A stretch of 64,000 bases of DNA, from positions 160,290 through 224,289 of the forward strand of contig JAAEAF010001099.1 of NCBI GenBank assembly GCA_011037195.1, written 5' to 3'. The stretch comes from Triatoma infestans (taxonomy: Eukaryota; Arthropoda; Insecta; Hemiptera; Reduviidae). How positions within the stretch are numbered: position 1 is the stretch's first letter; each line of letters begins with the position of its first letter. Positions 11,067 through 22,795 of this stretch are shown here, one piece after another. A program made the translations under genes and the position numbers. The notes under the pieces are model-generated. The model did no database searches. It worked only from the letters and a program-made list of their open reading frames with translations, and was not told the DNA's origin.

Positions 11067-11827
11067 TGTAATGACATATCAGGGTCATAGCAATGTCAAA
11101 GTGGCTCATGACATATCAGGGTCATAGCAATGTCAAAGTGGCTCCAGCCAGCCGCTATCTTCACAAAGGATGGCAGGAAGAAAGGATAATGCATAACTAG
11201 TGGCCCAGCCGGCCGCTGTCTTCAAGACAAGGGCCGCGGCCAAACAAAAACCCCTTTCAATACAAGGGTCAATACATTACATCAAAGACAAGCACCGATA
11301 AAGCTGGCCACTGACCTAAATCACTGGTCACCGACCTGGCCAAGGTCGCACGCTACAAGAGATGTCTTAGTATGAGTACTTACTTACACACTTGACAGTG
11401 TGTGAGTAAGACTAATATAAACTTCGCCCACTGGAGGAGGGGATCATTCATCATTCATTTTACACGAGCATCATTACAACATCATTTTACAGCAGCAGTT
11501 ATACTTGAGTTCCGAGCGCGTCCCTATACAAGGTTTAACTTATAATTATTTTCATAGTTGTGCATATTAGTTATTTATTTTAATCATATTAAATTATTTG
11601 TTATTTAACTCTTTAAATTATTTAATTATTTTTATCATTTCGTGTTAATTGTTACCAAACCACACATTCAAATTATTGTTAAAAATATAGTCTATTTTTA
11701 TAAATTCAGTGTTAGTAATTCAAGCAATAACTCTCTAAAAATCTCTAAACTAACTTCCGCCTAATAAATTCCTCTTCAAGACATCTAACTTCATACCTCA
11801 AGAATCACGACAATTGATTCCACTACA
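11067..11827 (+). mobile_element. family A solo LTR with 4-bp target duplication
   Basis: Begins TGTAATGACATATC and ends GATTCCACTACA. ACTC flanks it at 11063-11066 and 11828-11831. Removing it restores the family R sequence ACGACTCCAACGATTTTC, which proves both ends. A TATA box (AATATAAAC at about 11413) precedes the CGCCCACTGG block. The 5' part carries a partial tandem duplication (CATATCAGGGTCATAGCAAT twice). There is no internal region, so this is a solo LTR, probably gypsy-type from its 4-bp duplication. Confidence 0.88.
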
Positions 11828-12560
11828 ACTCCAACGATTTTCTTTAAAGAGCCCACGTACACTATACACCCATATAGGTTTATCAATTATATTCGAAACT
11901 TTCTTTCAGGAAAATTCATTAAAGAGAAGATTAGGGGGTGATGTGGTCCCTTTGTTTTCTTCTAAAGTGCCGCATCAGTTAATTATATAATTCTATCTTT
12001 TATATAAATATTAATTATGATTAAATGTGATTTAAATGCAATATTAATATTACAGTTTAACAGACTTCATTGTAATCATTTTAATACAAAAACCTATTCT
12101 GTAAAATCGCACTTCTGCTTAACCAATTTCCTTTAAATTTGGGATTCTAGCAGTGCTTCTAGTGTGTATTAATATATAGAGGGAAGGTTAACGCTACTGG
12201 TTTCCCAGAACCATCCATCTTTCTGGGAACTTTTTTCAAATAAAAGTGATAGGTATTTATGTGTGTAGATAGTATACGAAGTGAAAAAAAAAGAAAAGAA
12301 AAATGAAAAAACCGTTCAGTAATGTCGCACTTTCGGTTGATGGATTTTGCCAGAAACCTTCGTTATTTAGACGGAATACCAACTTTGACTTACTGTGATT
12401 TTTCGTTAGCGTATATGGGGATCATTCGCTAATAACAGACTTTCCTGTACTCATGGGACCTCAATAAGACTAATTCTAATGAAAAAAACAATTTTGTAAA
12501 TTTGACACGATAGCAATAGTTCCTCTTACTCATGGTCTCAAATACTTTGGTCACACTATA
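11828..12560 (+). repeat. family R, continuation after LTR
   Basis: Resumes at ACTCCAACGATTTTCTTT and ends at ACTAATTCTAATGAAAAA... AGTTCCTCTTACTC at 12510-12535. Confidence 0.7.
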
Positions 12561-12899
12561 CAAAATAACAAATATAACCTCATACCACACAAATATAACC
12601 TATACAAGACAAAATAGGAGGAAAATGTTTTAGAATATAGTAAAATCACGTGGCTAAGAAATTTTCGCCTTAGACAGAGCACTTTAGAAAAGCCGCCACT
12701 AAAGTACAACTAATGGTTTTGATCACTAACGCTCTTGGAGGGCGCTAACCACTTGAAGAAGAAAGTAGAATTATCGGAAAAAAGCATAAAAAATTATCAG
12801 GATACAGGCCTTCATTGTTTGAAAAAAATAGCCCCCTCCAGATTAATTTTCCGTAACGGTAATGGGCTAAGATGTAAGTTTTCATCCATATTTTCGATA

Positions 12900-13390
12900 T
12901 ATTATTTTCGAACAGTTGCATATAGCCTGCAAGGGGTACCTGTTTCGGGCAGTTACTTGAGGAGCAACGACCCTACGGGTTACCACAGCTCAGTACTCCA
13001 TACACTTCGTGAGAACAGTATACAATACACTTAAACTACATACATTCTACCCTTTACAGACAAGGACAAATACAGCACACACACTAGGGCCCCCGTCCCT
13101 AGTTAATTGGCATAAGCCAAGGGAGATGAAGGGGATTAGCTTAGTGGTAGCGCGTTGGACTAGCAACGCGGAGATCCCTGGTTCGTACACAGCATCCTTA
13201 GATTTTCTTTTCCTAGGAGCCTCTACAACTCACTGTCCGGTGATGGGCAGTGTAGTCTGTAGCTAGAGAACACTGCTTGGAGGCCGGCTGTGCATTGGAG
13301 AAGGCTCCAGGGGGCACAATAGATCTTTCAGGTCACAGGCAATAATCCTCTACAACAATCTAACACCTGCATATACCTACACTTTTAATA
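12900..13390 (+). repeat. composite repeat containing SINE-2
   Basis: The whole segment, including CCTACGGGTTACCACAGCTC and AATACACTTAAACTACATAC ahead of the SINE-2 head, recurs inverted at 55370-56400. The unit is thus larger than the SINE. Confidence 0.7.
13125..13345 (+). mobile_element. SINE-2 copy (tRNA-derived)
   Basis: tRNA-like head GGGGATTAGCTTAGTGGTAG CGCG..., with an anticodon-arm-like GTTGGACTAGCAACG and B-box region CCTGGTTCGTAC. The body runs through CCTAGGAGCCTCTACAACTC and CACTGTCCGG. The T-arm is degraded and there is no acceptor stem, so it is not a functional tRNA gene. Confidence 0.82.
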
Positions 13391-14272
13391 ATATTTAATC
13401 AGAATATACTCCATTGTGTGTTGATGGTTCGATGCTAATATCAGTTTCACAGTACTACCGAAGTTTGGATTAAATGAATAATAATAAAGAAAAGGATTCA
13501 GTGATACCATTTTTTCAACATCCCAGGAACCATTGAAGGATTTATGCCCCGGAGGTAAGTGTGATAAGACCGGGGAACAGATGCTATACAGATGGTATCC
13601 AGGCTGTAAACTGCGTCAGTTACCTTCTCGATTACCGACATTCCATTCTACCAGTTTTTTACGATCTCTTACAGCTAATAAGAGAATATATTTGAGAATC
13701 TAACTTTAATAAAATGTCTTTTGAGGAAAGCGTAACTCCTCACCCGTGCCTAAAAAACACCATTAAATGAACTTATTGGCAAAATTTTTTCAAACAAAAG
13801 TATTCATAGTTTATATAACAAAGTTTAATTTATTTTAATTTAAATTTACTGAAACGCGAGCGAAGTTTTTATGGGAAATCTGCGAAAAAATTGACTGTTC
13901 AGTAAAAAAAACATTTCTGGTCAACTATTTTTTTCCAGACTCGAAATTTCGGTACTATATTTAATTGTAATTAATATTATTTAGATAGAATTGTATAATA
14001 AATTAAATAGCACTTTATAGAAGTTCCACCAGATGCTCCCTTAAATTGATGAATTTTCTCGGAGAAATGTATCATATAAAAGTTGCAATTTTTTATATTT
14101 CTAGTTAATATATCAAGTTTAAAGAAAATTTGTTGGAGCCGTTTATCAAGAAAATTATAGAAACTTAAAAACTGTTCAGTAACAACGAACTTCCTCCACT
14201 CAACTGATATTCTTCAAACTCTGAATTTTGACAACTTCTTCAATTCTAGTTAATATTATTTAGATAGAATTG

Positions 14273-14591
14273 TGTAATGTGAATCATCAAAGATTCATAC
14301 GATCCGAAGAGTGGAGAAGCACATTAAATGAATCAAATTTAGAGAACAGCAGTACAGTTCAAGCAGTTTACGATCAGTGTACAACCAGTCGGCAACCTTC
14401 TTACTACCTTCTCATTACTCAGCCAGTCAGTTTCTTTATATACATATATCTCTCGCTACCTAACTTCTGTTATAATTGTAAAGTCCTTGCAGTTTCTGTT
14501 CTTTCATTATACAGTGTTCATCATATATTCTAGGTTATTTCTCTAAAAATCCATTCTCTCTAATTCTCTCAAACTTCTCACATCCATGATA
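14273..14591 (+). mobile_element. family B solo LTR with 5-bp target duplication
   Basis: TGTAATGTGAATC ... CTCACATCCATGATA, flanked by AATTG at 14268-14272 and 14592-14596. Shares CAGTGTACAACCAGTC/GCAACCT, CTCGCTACCTAACTTC and ATATTCTAG with the copy at 30254-30609. Confidence 0.82.
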
Positions 14592-14614
14592 AATTGTATA
14601 ATAAATAAAATAGC

Positions 14615-15015
14615 AATGTAAAACAATATTTATGTTTGGCCATTGTTAATTAAACAAGCTAAAAAATTAGTTGGCTGTGGCCAAAGAAGAAACTTTTTAT
14701 ATTTTAAAAAGGTTTATTCGACGTTTCGGACACCTTCCTCACAAACTGTTAAGGAAGAATGGAGAGTTAAATGTTGGTGGAGGTTATTATTATGGGAAAA
14801 ACTGCGAAAAAATTGAAAAACTGTTCAGTAAAAAAAAAAAAGAAAGTATTTCCGGTCAAACTCTGAATAACCTCCTCCAACATTTAAGTAACTCTCCATT
14901 CTTCCTTAACAGTTCCTGAGGAAGGACACCAAAGATGTCCAAAACGTCGAATAAGCATTTTAAAAAATTAAAAGTTTCTTCTTTGGCCCCAGCCAACTAA
15001 TTTTTTAGCTTGTTT
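14615..15015. mobile_element. Penelope-like foldback insertion (type 3)
   Basis: AAATAAAATAGC flanks it at 14603-14614 and 15016-15027 (12-bp target duplication). The outer arms AAACAAGCTAAAAAATTAG / CTAATTTTTTAGCTTGTTT enclose a hammerhead-like core in each orientation (near 14731-14757 minus and 14916-14949 plus). A family R piece sits in the middle and an inverted copy of TAACTCTCCATTCTTCC adjoins it. Confidence 0.82.
14916..14949 (+). ncRNA. hammerhead-like motif, core base lost
   Basis: CTGAGGA, stem II GGACA/TGTCC, then AAAAC where GAAAC is required, then GTC. The mutated G12 should abolish cleavage. The opposite arm (14731-14757 minus) keeps GAAACGTCG but has lost the first C of CTGAGGA and part of stem II. 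Confidence 0.55.
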
Positions 15016-15350
15016 AAATAAAATAGCGTTTAGAAGAAAACATAATCACCATTGCTCTCCCCCCCCCACCAGAAGTCCCCTTAAATGAATTTTTGCCGAT
15101 GAAATGTTTCGAATAAAAATTGAAGCGCTTTATATTTATACTTTACATACTAAGTTTAAAGAAAATCATTGAAGCTGTTTTTGAGAAAATCGCGAAAAAA
15201 TTAAAAAAATCTAGTCAGTAAAGTGGTGGTTTTTGGTTGAGAATTTTGACAGATAATTTCCGGTGGAGGGGATCCCATGGTAAAACCCAAACGGAATATC
15301 AAGTTTGAATTTTTCTCTTACAGTAGTGAGAGGAAGTAAAAGAAAAAAAG

Positions 15351-16362
15351 AAAATAAAACTTACCTAAATTAGTCTAACACAAACACCATTCTGTCATAG
15401 TTTTGTACGTGGTTATTTTGTTGTCATCTCTTAGCAACAACTCGCACGCAATCCACTTTATAGTAAAACACTCACTGTCTAAACTTCAAAACAACTGTAG
15501 CAGTAATAATATTTAGAACAAAATTATGACATCTGCTTTCTTTTTTTTTTATTTTTATTTTTTGTTTTGTTTTATATAACTTAGTTTAAAAGAGACATAG
15601 ACAGTTGCATGATCGATTTTATTATCAATAAGTAGTAGTTGTACGATATTTCTGCTTTGTCAGTTGGATTATTACTAATATTTTATAAACACGATATTAA
15701 TAATTAGATCCTGTAATTTGACACAGCTTTATAATGTGATAAACAAATATTTCAAATACAGTCTTAAAGTGTATGAAGCTTATTTTCATTTCTTCTGTTG
15801 GAATTCTTAGTTTTTTCTTGTTATTTTTTTAAAAGTAAATCTTTATTTAAATAAAGTATGTCTGCCCTAGAAGATATCTTCATTATTCTGTGTTTAGTAA
15901 GTAGTAGAGCCTAACTTTGCAGTTTAGATAGGGAGTAAACTGCTAAATATTATTTAAGAGATGAGCTGTACGATAGCAGACCATCAGAATGCTCTGCTAA
16001 AGAACGTTTTAATATTTATGAATCAACTTATTTGTATAATGCCCTACCACTTATCAGGAATGGACAAAGAAAGAGACCAGGGGATGTGGATTTTACTCCG
16101 TAGTTTTTTCTTATCTCTCTCTCTTTCTGCTTTAGACGTGTTAATTCTTATTCACAATTTCTCTCTCTCAATTTCTTCTTTTTCGTTTTCCTTAAATATT
16201 CCGTTTCCCCTTTTCTTATGCTTATCCATAAGTTCAGATACTAAAATCTATATTTTTAGTGTATTTTTCGGTTTGGTAACTTTACGTTTGCATTACGTTG
16301 ATTTTGATAAAATTATAAACTTAATACAGTATTCTTATCATAAAGTAAAGTAATGACTATTG
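15351..16362. other. AT-rich, no gene recognised
   Basis: Contains an open frame at 15961-16353 rich in S, L and F arising from CTTTCT-rich sequence; nothing resembles a known protein. Confidence 0.5.
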
Positions 16363-16497
16363 ATTCAGGCGGGCTTAACGTCCAACTACAAAATTAGGTG
16401 TCTTTGGCGGGGGGGCAGATAGAGGCTACTTTACTGTTAGCATTTTTTAAACGAATATAAAATTTAGCAGTTATACGCGGGTCTCGAACTGGGGACA
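16363..16497 (-). mobile_element. SINE-3, truncated copy
   Basis: GGCGGGCTTAACGTCCAACT, AATTAGGTGTC and TTAGCAGTTATACGCGGG plus B-box TCTCGAACTGGG match 1621-1844; the rest of the tRNA head is missing. Confidence 0.82.
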
Positions 16498-16529
16498 TAA
16501 TATAAATATATGAAAAACAATACACCTCA

Positions 16530-17060
16530 ACCTGGGCATAACAGAATTCTTTTCATCGTGTGTGGAAGGAAATGACATGGTGGATATCCTGGCAGAGAAA
16601 GATGCTGTATTCCCACCAATGGGGCAGGACCTTAATTCTCTGGGAAGAACTCAAAAATGAGGAGAAAGTGAAGAGAGCTCTGGAAAACACTCCCAGGCTT
16701 AAGACTTGACTGGGAAAAGAAATTGAAGCCTGCATCAGTCAGTGGAATAATAGGCTTCGCATGTTGACGATTTTCCTCACTAGGCATTGCTAGACTCAGA
16801 AGACACCTGAAGAAGACAATGGACGCATAGTATACATAGAAAGCGATAGCACCTGCACATTCTATGTGGAAATAGAGGAGACTCTAAGAGACCTCCTGAT
16901 AAACTGCGACGTTATCAGCCACAAAAGGCATGGATATTTATTAGATGATGGCGAAAAATATACCTTTCCCAGATACTGAGATTTCTTAACAGGTTCCAGA
17001 GATCCAAACTTGAAAGGGGTATTGTAGAGTGAGTAATCTCATCCTGGCCCCAATGGAAGG
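16530..17060 (+). pseudogene. LINE ORF2 fragment (RNase H end and CCHC region)
   Basis: The frame gives VEGNDMVDILAEKD, the H-G-I-x-GNExAD region that closes the RNase H domain of I-type LINEs. Further on come TFYVEIEETLRDLLINCDVI, the decayed zinc-finger end, and DFLTGSRDPNLKG. Several stops and frame changes make it dead. The 5' part is missing as usual for LINE insertions. Confidence 0.65.
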
Positions 17061-17164
17061 CGCAGACCTCTACGAGGTACTGAATGTAACTACATCGTAT
17101 ACCAAATGACAGCGCTACCATTTGAGTTTCAAACATACTAATGGTGTAATTTCAAGATTATCAA

Positions 17165-17620
17165 ACGTCACAGTTTGCCCATAGTATCGACCTAAAAGTA
17201 ATTTTTCGAGTAGAATGTTTCAAGCAATACCCTACCTAACTTGGATTATTGTATATCGTACATGAAGTTAGTATTTGAAATTGAAAGAAAATCATTGAAG
17301 CCGTTATCAAGAAAATTTCAAAGAAAAATAGAAACTATTCTGTAAAGTCGCACTTCCGGTTTACCCATTTTTTTTTTTTTTTTGTGAAATTTATATTTTT
17401 TTTTCTATTTGATAGATCTCAATATTTCGGAGCTTTAAAAAACATCCGGTAAAGTCGCACGTCCAGCTGAAACAGATTATATTTATACAAATTTGAAGCT
17501 TTCTACGAGTTTTTTCTTTTTTGAAATATTTTGTTCATAAACCATTCCTCAAAAGTTTCCTTTAGATATCCAGAGAGGCTGTGAGAGAACAATCTCGGAC
17601 GCGAACAACTTGACCATACC
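17165..17620 (+). repeat. family R fragment
   Basis: AAAGTCGCACTTCCGGTTTACC, the following poly-T, and TTTCTACGAGTTTTTTCTTTTTTGA mark the 3' half. 17621-18655 is AT-rich without gene signal. Confidence 0.65.
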
Positions 17621-18659
17621 CCATTTTCGTAAATTGAAAGAAATTAAATTTTAAAAAAGAAATATCATTCATTTATTTCTTAATATAAATTGTTTTCTAT
17701 GTCGGCAGCACAGTTGATATTGTGATTTTGACCGTAAGAATTTCAAGCCTTCAAATATGACAAAGAACTTCTACAAATTTAATTATATTCCACAGTTTCA
17801 AGGGACCGTTAAGGGACCTTTTATTCTCTCTTTTTTGTCTACAAGTAAAACAAAAAAAAAAAAAAAAGAAGATAAATAAATGTTAAAGTGGAAATAAATA
17901 AAAAGAAATACTTTCGCTTTGTTTTTTAATGAAATATAAATAAGAGAAGATTACCAAAAGAAGAGAAAATGCAAATAATGAGACAATTTTTAAGAGTTCT
18001 AACTTCTTGAATTATATTATAATGTTTGTTCTGTTCATCTATAATTAATTATAATCCAAAGTTTCTATTAATATTTTCATATTTATGCCAAATTGTGGTG
18101 AAGATAAAAGTAAATTAAACTTTCTGATGAAGAGTTTTAAAGGAAAGTTTCTTATTAATCCCTGTTGTTATTATCCAAACTGAATAACAAGTACCTTTAG
18201 TTGTGTGAATTAAGCTGACAAATACGTAACACAAACATATGTTTATATATATAATGGGAGGAGCGAAGTGAAAGAGAGAGATCGTATGTGAGAGAGTGTC
18301 GCCCACATAACAAACGCACACAACATCATTTTCTATAAATCACATTTTCATGCTCAGACGATCTTAAAACGTAATATTTCCTGTGAATCTAATTCAGAAA
18401 TTCTCACTCAATGCAATACATTCTATTTCCCTTATAGCATTCATAGTAAAAGATTTTCCATTAAACTGAGTACATTGTACTATATAAATATTATTACTTA
18501 GAAATACAGATAACACTGGTTAACATGGGCTGTTTGTGTAGTATGCAACAGGTATCTAAAACATGCATCAATTTGAATTATAGGGTTGACAGAATAGTTC
18601 TACCTTTTTTGGAGGCTGTTGACTGTATTTTGTACTTAAGAGTTTCGTACTATATCATT

Positions 18660-19445
18660 AATTAAAAAAAAAAAATCTGGTGTGAAACACTCACACAACT
18701 TTCTCTTACTCCAGTTTCCAAAATTGTAATTGACAAATTTTATAGTATGAGTAACCAAATTTGAAGAAAATTCATTACAGTTCGCCGAAAATTGAACAAA
18801 ATGATCAGTAAAAGCGCACTTCCAGTTTACCAATTTTCTTGAAACTTGGAATTTTGGCCATCTATTTATTTCTAATTAAGTTTGTTTGGATGGTAGAATT
18901 GTATAATCAACTACGATAGCAGAAGATGGGCGAACGCCCGAAACCGGGTCGATGACCACAAAATGAAGCAGGCTATCACGAAAAATGTCTCACAAAACTA
19001 TGATAGCACTTTAGAGAAAAACCTAATCCCGCCCCACCCCCATAACTGCCCTTAAATGAATTTTGCCGGAGAAATGTTTCAATTAAAAGTTGTAGCTCTT
19101 TGTATGTGTACATGATATGTCAAGTTACAAGAAAATCGTTGGAGCCATTTTTGAGAAACACGCTAAAAAATAAAAAAATAAAACTACTAGTAAAGTGGTA
19201 CTTCCGGTTGAGGAATTTTGACAGATGATCTACTGTCGGATCTCATGGTGATACCTAAACGGTATATCATGTTTGAACTTTCTACAATTTTTCATTTTTG
19301 AGCTATGCTGTTAACACACACAGACCATTTTCTAAAACTCACTTTTTTGGACTCAGAGGACCTCAAAACGGATATTTCCGGTGAAAACTCAATATCGAAA
19401 GTTTGACACGATTGCAATACTTCCTCTTACTAGTAGTAAGAGAAT
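18660..19445 (+). repeat. family R, nearly complete copy
   Basis: Runs from AAATCTGGTGTGAAACACTC / ACACAACTTTCTCTTACTCC to ATACTTCCTCTTACTAGTAG / TAAGAGAATGTG, interrupted by a 74-bp Penelope-like scrap. 19446-19864 is a further diverged module. Confidence 0.8.
18922..18995 (+). mobile_element. Penelope-like scrap (type 1), truncated inside the ribozyme
   Basis: AACTACGATAGCA (18909-18921) and AACTATGATAGCA (18996-19008) form a 13-bp target duplication with one change. The insert starts at GAAGATGGGCGAACGCCC, inside the hammerhead core, and continues GATGACCACAAAATGAAGCA. A 5'-truncated reverse transcript ending in the ribozyme explains it. Confidence 0.8.
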
Positions 19446-19864
19446 GTGAAACAACTGTAGTTATGTTTTCCTATAATGTGGTGACTTAGTTTATTATACG
19501 ATTTTTTCATCTATTAATTACGTAGAATTAAATTTATTGCGAAAATTTTGAGTTCGAAAAATCTTGGTTTACCAGTTAGTGCGTTTTTATTGAACAGTTT
19601 TTTTTTTTCAGTTTTCTGCATAAAAACACCGATTGATGATTTCATTAAATTTGTTATACTAACCAAAAACACAGTGACCTACAACTATTGGTTAAAACTA
19701 TTTTCTGAGAGGGTTTATTCAAGGGAGGGGGCAGCGGAAGGTATAAAGTGAAGATTTCCTCAAAGAAAGTCATTTTATCAAATTTTGGGTTGATATAACA
19801 GTGAAGACAAATAAACATTTAGTAAGAATTATAAGTTGTGGAAAATTTGTCTGTTATAACTAGT

Positions 19865-20556
19865 TGTAATAGGATCCAAAGAGAGGGGGAAGAAGGAGAG
19901 ACAAAATGACAAGACCACTCTCTCGGACTTGAGTAGGAGCAACTGCATAAATACAGCGGCGGGAGATATAGGAGTTATATAGCAGAGTTCACTCGGCAGT
20001 CACAACGTGTCATTTACCCTACGCTTTACCTCTCTACCATTCCCTGATTTAATAGGATCCAAAGAGAGGGGATCCATAGCAGAGAGAGAGAGAGACAAAA
20101 ATGACAGGAACACTCTCTCGGACCAGAGTGGAAGAAACTGCTTAAATACAGCGACGGGAGATATAGGAGTCATACAGCAGAGTTCACTCGGCAGTCACAA
20201 AGTGTCATTTACCCTACGCTTTACCTCTCTACCATTCCCTGTTATTAATAGGATCCAAAGAGAGGGGGATCCATAGGAGAGAGAGAGAGAGAGAGACAAA
20301 AATGACAGTACCACTCTCTCAGACCAGAGTGGAAGAAACTGCTTAAATACAGCGACGGGAGATATAGGAGTCAAGCAGAGTTCACTCGGCAGTCACAACG
20401 TATCATCTACCTTACTCTTTAGTTCTCTACTATTCTCTGTTATTTTAGTACAAAATCCAGGTAGTCAGAGTCACTTTTTCATTATATAGTGTTCAGCCCA
20501 TTCTAGTTTATTAATCTGAACCAAACCATTTTCTCTTCTTCATCATATCCATTATA
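19865..20556 (+). mobile_element. family B solo LTR with triplicated promoter region
   Basis: Starts TGTAATAGGATCC, ends CATATCCATTATA; flanks CTAGT and CCAGT may be a 5-bp target duplication with one change. AATAGGATCCAAAGAGAGG begins at 19868, 20051 and 20247, marking three tandem units of 183-196 bp. Each carries GA-rich runs, ACTCTCTCGGAC, a TATA-like TAAATACAGC and an initiator-like GCAGTCACAA. The open frame across 20007-20276 is a repeat artefact. Confidence 0.8.
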
Positions 20557-21013
20557 CCAGTAAACTGCAAGAAACAATTCCTGATAAAAATTTATTTACG
20601 AAATTCTGTCATGATTGCCCCCCCCCTCCCAGTAAGTGAAAAATAAATAATAAATGAGATTTTCTTTGGAGTTTTGTTATATCATATAAAATAAGATCTT
20701 CTTTATCTCAGAATTAACATTTAAAAAATAAAAATAATACGCAAAAAAGAAAAGAAAACGATTTCTTTCGTGTAATGTAAAATTTAATTTAAACATGTTG
20801 TTAGCTTTCGAATACCTACGGCTGTAGTTGGCCATTTGAACAACCTCACTACCCACTTTCCCATCCTTCTGTACTGCTTACAATGCCATACCACAATTTT
20901 CCTCTCTAAATCTTTTTTTTTTTTTTTTTATTATTTTTAAATGAAACAGTGGACATTATGAAAAGTATTACAAAGAAAAAAAACGGTGGTTGAAAATTTG
21001 TCAGTTGTATCAG

Positions 21014-21045
<32 letters not shown>

Positions 21046-21380
21046 GACTTTATTTAACTTATTTTTAATGGCTTAATTTTACTTTTATATTTAATTTTAT
21101 TCAATGGTTAAAATGTAATGTATATATTTATTTCACGTCTGTTTGTATTTCTGTGTTTGTAAATCTTCATATTTTTCATTAAAAAAAATATATATTCATC
21201 CTCTCTTTTTAATAAAATATTATTACAGTTTATATTAATTTTTATTCATATATATATATATATATTTTTTAATTTGGATCCTTTAAGTAATATTTTTTAT
21301 TTTTTATTATTCTGCCCCTTTTATTTGTTCCAATGAAAATAATTAAAGAGCTTTTAAAAATTTATTTAATTTTTTTTTAA
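20557..21380. other. AT-rich, no gene recognised
   Basis: Long T-runs (about 21007-21040) and AT-rich sequence only. Confidence 0.5.
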
Positions 21381-21429
21381 TTTTGTCGTATTTTTCTCGG
21401 TGAAATTTGTTTAATTGAAATTGATTAAG

Positions 21430-22020
21430 AAATGCTGCATACTGTTTGTTTGTGTGTGTATGTGCGCGTCATGTGTGTATGTTTGTGTTTAAAGGACAAA
21501 ATATCTCAAAAATCGTAGGAAGCTCTAACTAAACATGATATTCCGTTGAGATACCACCACTGCCACGGTCAAAAAGAATTTTGGATAAAATCTATCCGAC
21601 CGGAAGTGCAACTTACAGATTTTTTTTTTTTTTTTTTATTCAAATTTTCTCGAAAATGGTTTCAATGATTTTCACTAAACTTCGTATACTGTCTATACAA
21701 CTAGATGCCTAACACTTTTATTTCTAAAGTATAACTACAATTTATGGTTCTACCATTTATAAAATATTAAAATAGATTAAAAGCATTAAAAAAAAAAGAA
21801 AAAAGATTAACCGGAAATGTAATTTTTACAAAATTGGTTTTTGAATTTATTTTGAAATTTTATCGAGAACAGCTGCCCCTCGATTTTCTTTAAACTTGTT
21901 TACTATCTCTTCAAATATAAACCTATCACTTTTATTTGGAACTCTTTTCCAGTAAAATTGATTTAACGTGTTGGATTCTGGTGTATTTGTTTTGGTTATG
22001 TTACATTTTCAACTGCGGCT
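21430..22020 (-). repeat. family R copy
   Basis: ATCTCAAAAATCGTAGGAAG, GACCGGAAGTGCAACTT, TTCAATGATTTTCACTAAAC and further reversed modules up to GGATTCTGG. Confidence 0.65.
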
Positions 22021-22159
22021 CCAAGTTTGATGAATTGAAATAGAGGGCACTGTCACAAAAGTCAGGCTCAAGTGCACATGATAACTCCTATCTCCTTTTC
22101 TTTTTCTTTTTTTATGGCCAGCCCGACCAAACATTTGTAAAAAATTTTTTTTTTTTGAA

Positions 22160-22795
22160 GGTGCCAAGGCATTGCATTGCATTGACCTTTCGATCTATTG
22201 TGCTGTGCTCCCTGGATGTCGCAGGCTGCCCACAGCATCCGAGCAGTTGTCCCAAATGAACATCCGTTCAACAGAACCTCCATCAGGTTAAGATCCCTGA
22301 GGAATCCTAGTAACTTGACGGGCTCTAGAGAGGGAGGGTATATCCCCCTCCTCCACCTGGTAGCTACTCAGCTTCTTCAATCTTCTCTGAGTGGCAGCCT
22401 CGCAATCTGTCATGGAGTTTCCTCCAACTCCCCACAGAGTCTGCATGTGCTGTTACTTTCCATACCCAGCTTCGTCAGGTGTCCTCTGAGTTGGCAAAGC
22501 CCTGTGAGTAAACCCGTAAGAACGCGGAGCTAGTTCTTACTCAAGCCAATGCAGGCCTCCGATCTCCGTTGATTATGATTTTCCAGGCAGATCTTGGCCT
22601 GCCGCAAACCGGGGAGGGAGTTCCAGAGTTGAGATCCCTTTGCCTCCTCCTCCTTCCTAAGTTCCACCAAGAGAATCTGGTCGCTGACCCCACAAAAAGG
22701 TTTTCGGCCCTAGAAGCGGGGTCATAGCGCCTATTTTCTCCAGGGCGTCAGCCATCTCATTCCCTTCAATGCCAACATACCCTGGTTATAAAAAT
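22160..22795 (-). pseudogene. LINE ORF2 fragment (RNase H end, CCHC, 3' tail)
   Basis: The minus strand at 22790 gives PGYVGIEGNEMADALEKIGA, the last RNase H block of I/R1-like LINEs. Further frames give GLCQLRGHLTKLGME and CRLCGELEETP, the terminal zinc-finger region. The coding part ends near 22230, and a short (GCAAT)n-like tail at 22169-22185 marks the 3' end. Frameshifts and a 5' truncation make it inactive. Confidence 0.75.

Larger units (their letters stand above)
13690..15350 (+). repeat. family R array interrupted by an LTR and a Penelope-like foldback
   Basis: Three or four modules, recognised by CCTCACCCGTGCC-type blocks, TTAAATGAA, TAGATAGAATTGTATAATAA, CACTTTATAG and CACTTCCTCC-like starts. 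Interrupted at 14273-14591 and 14615-15015. Ends at TTTTTCTCTTACAGTAGTGA. Confidence 0.75.

Noticed and set aside
13130..13200. Candidate tRNA gene
   Set aside because: The head resembles a tRNA but lacks a paired acceptor stem, has a broken T-arm and is joined to a repeated body, so it is a SINE head. The same applies to the heads at 8690, 26430, 50845, 33800 and 55610.
14670..14919. 82-codon plus-strand open frame
   Set aside because: It crosses the Penelope-like foldback and an R fragment; no similarity.
20007..20276. 89-codon plus-strand open frame with an internal repeat
   Set aside because: Produced by the tandem units of the family B LTR; no start context or similarity.
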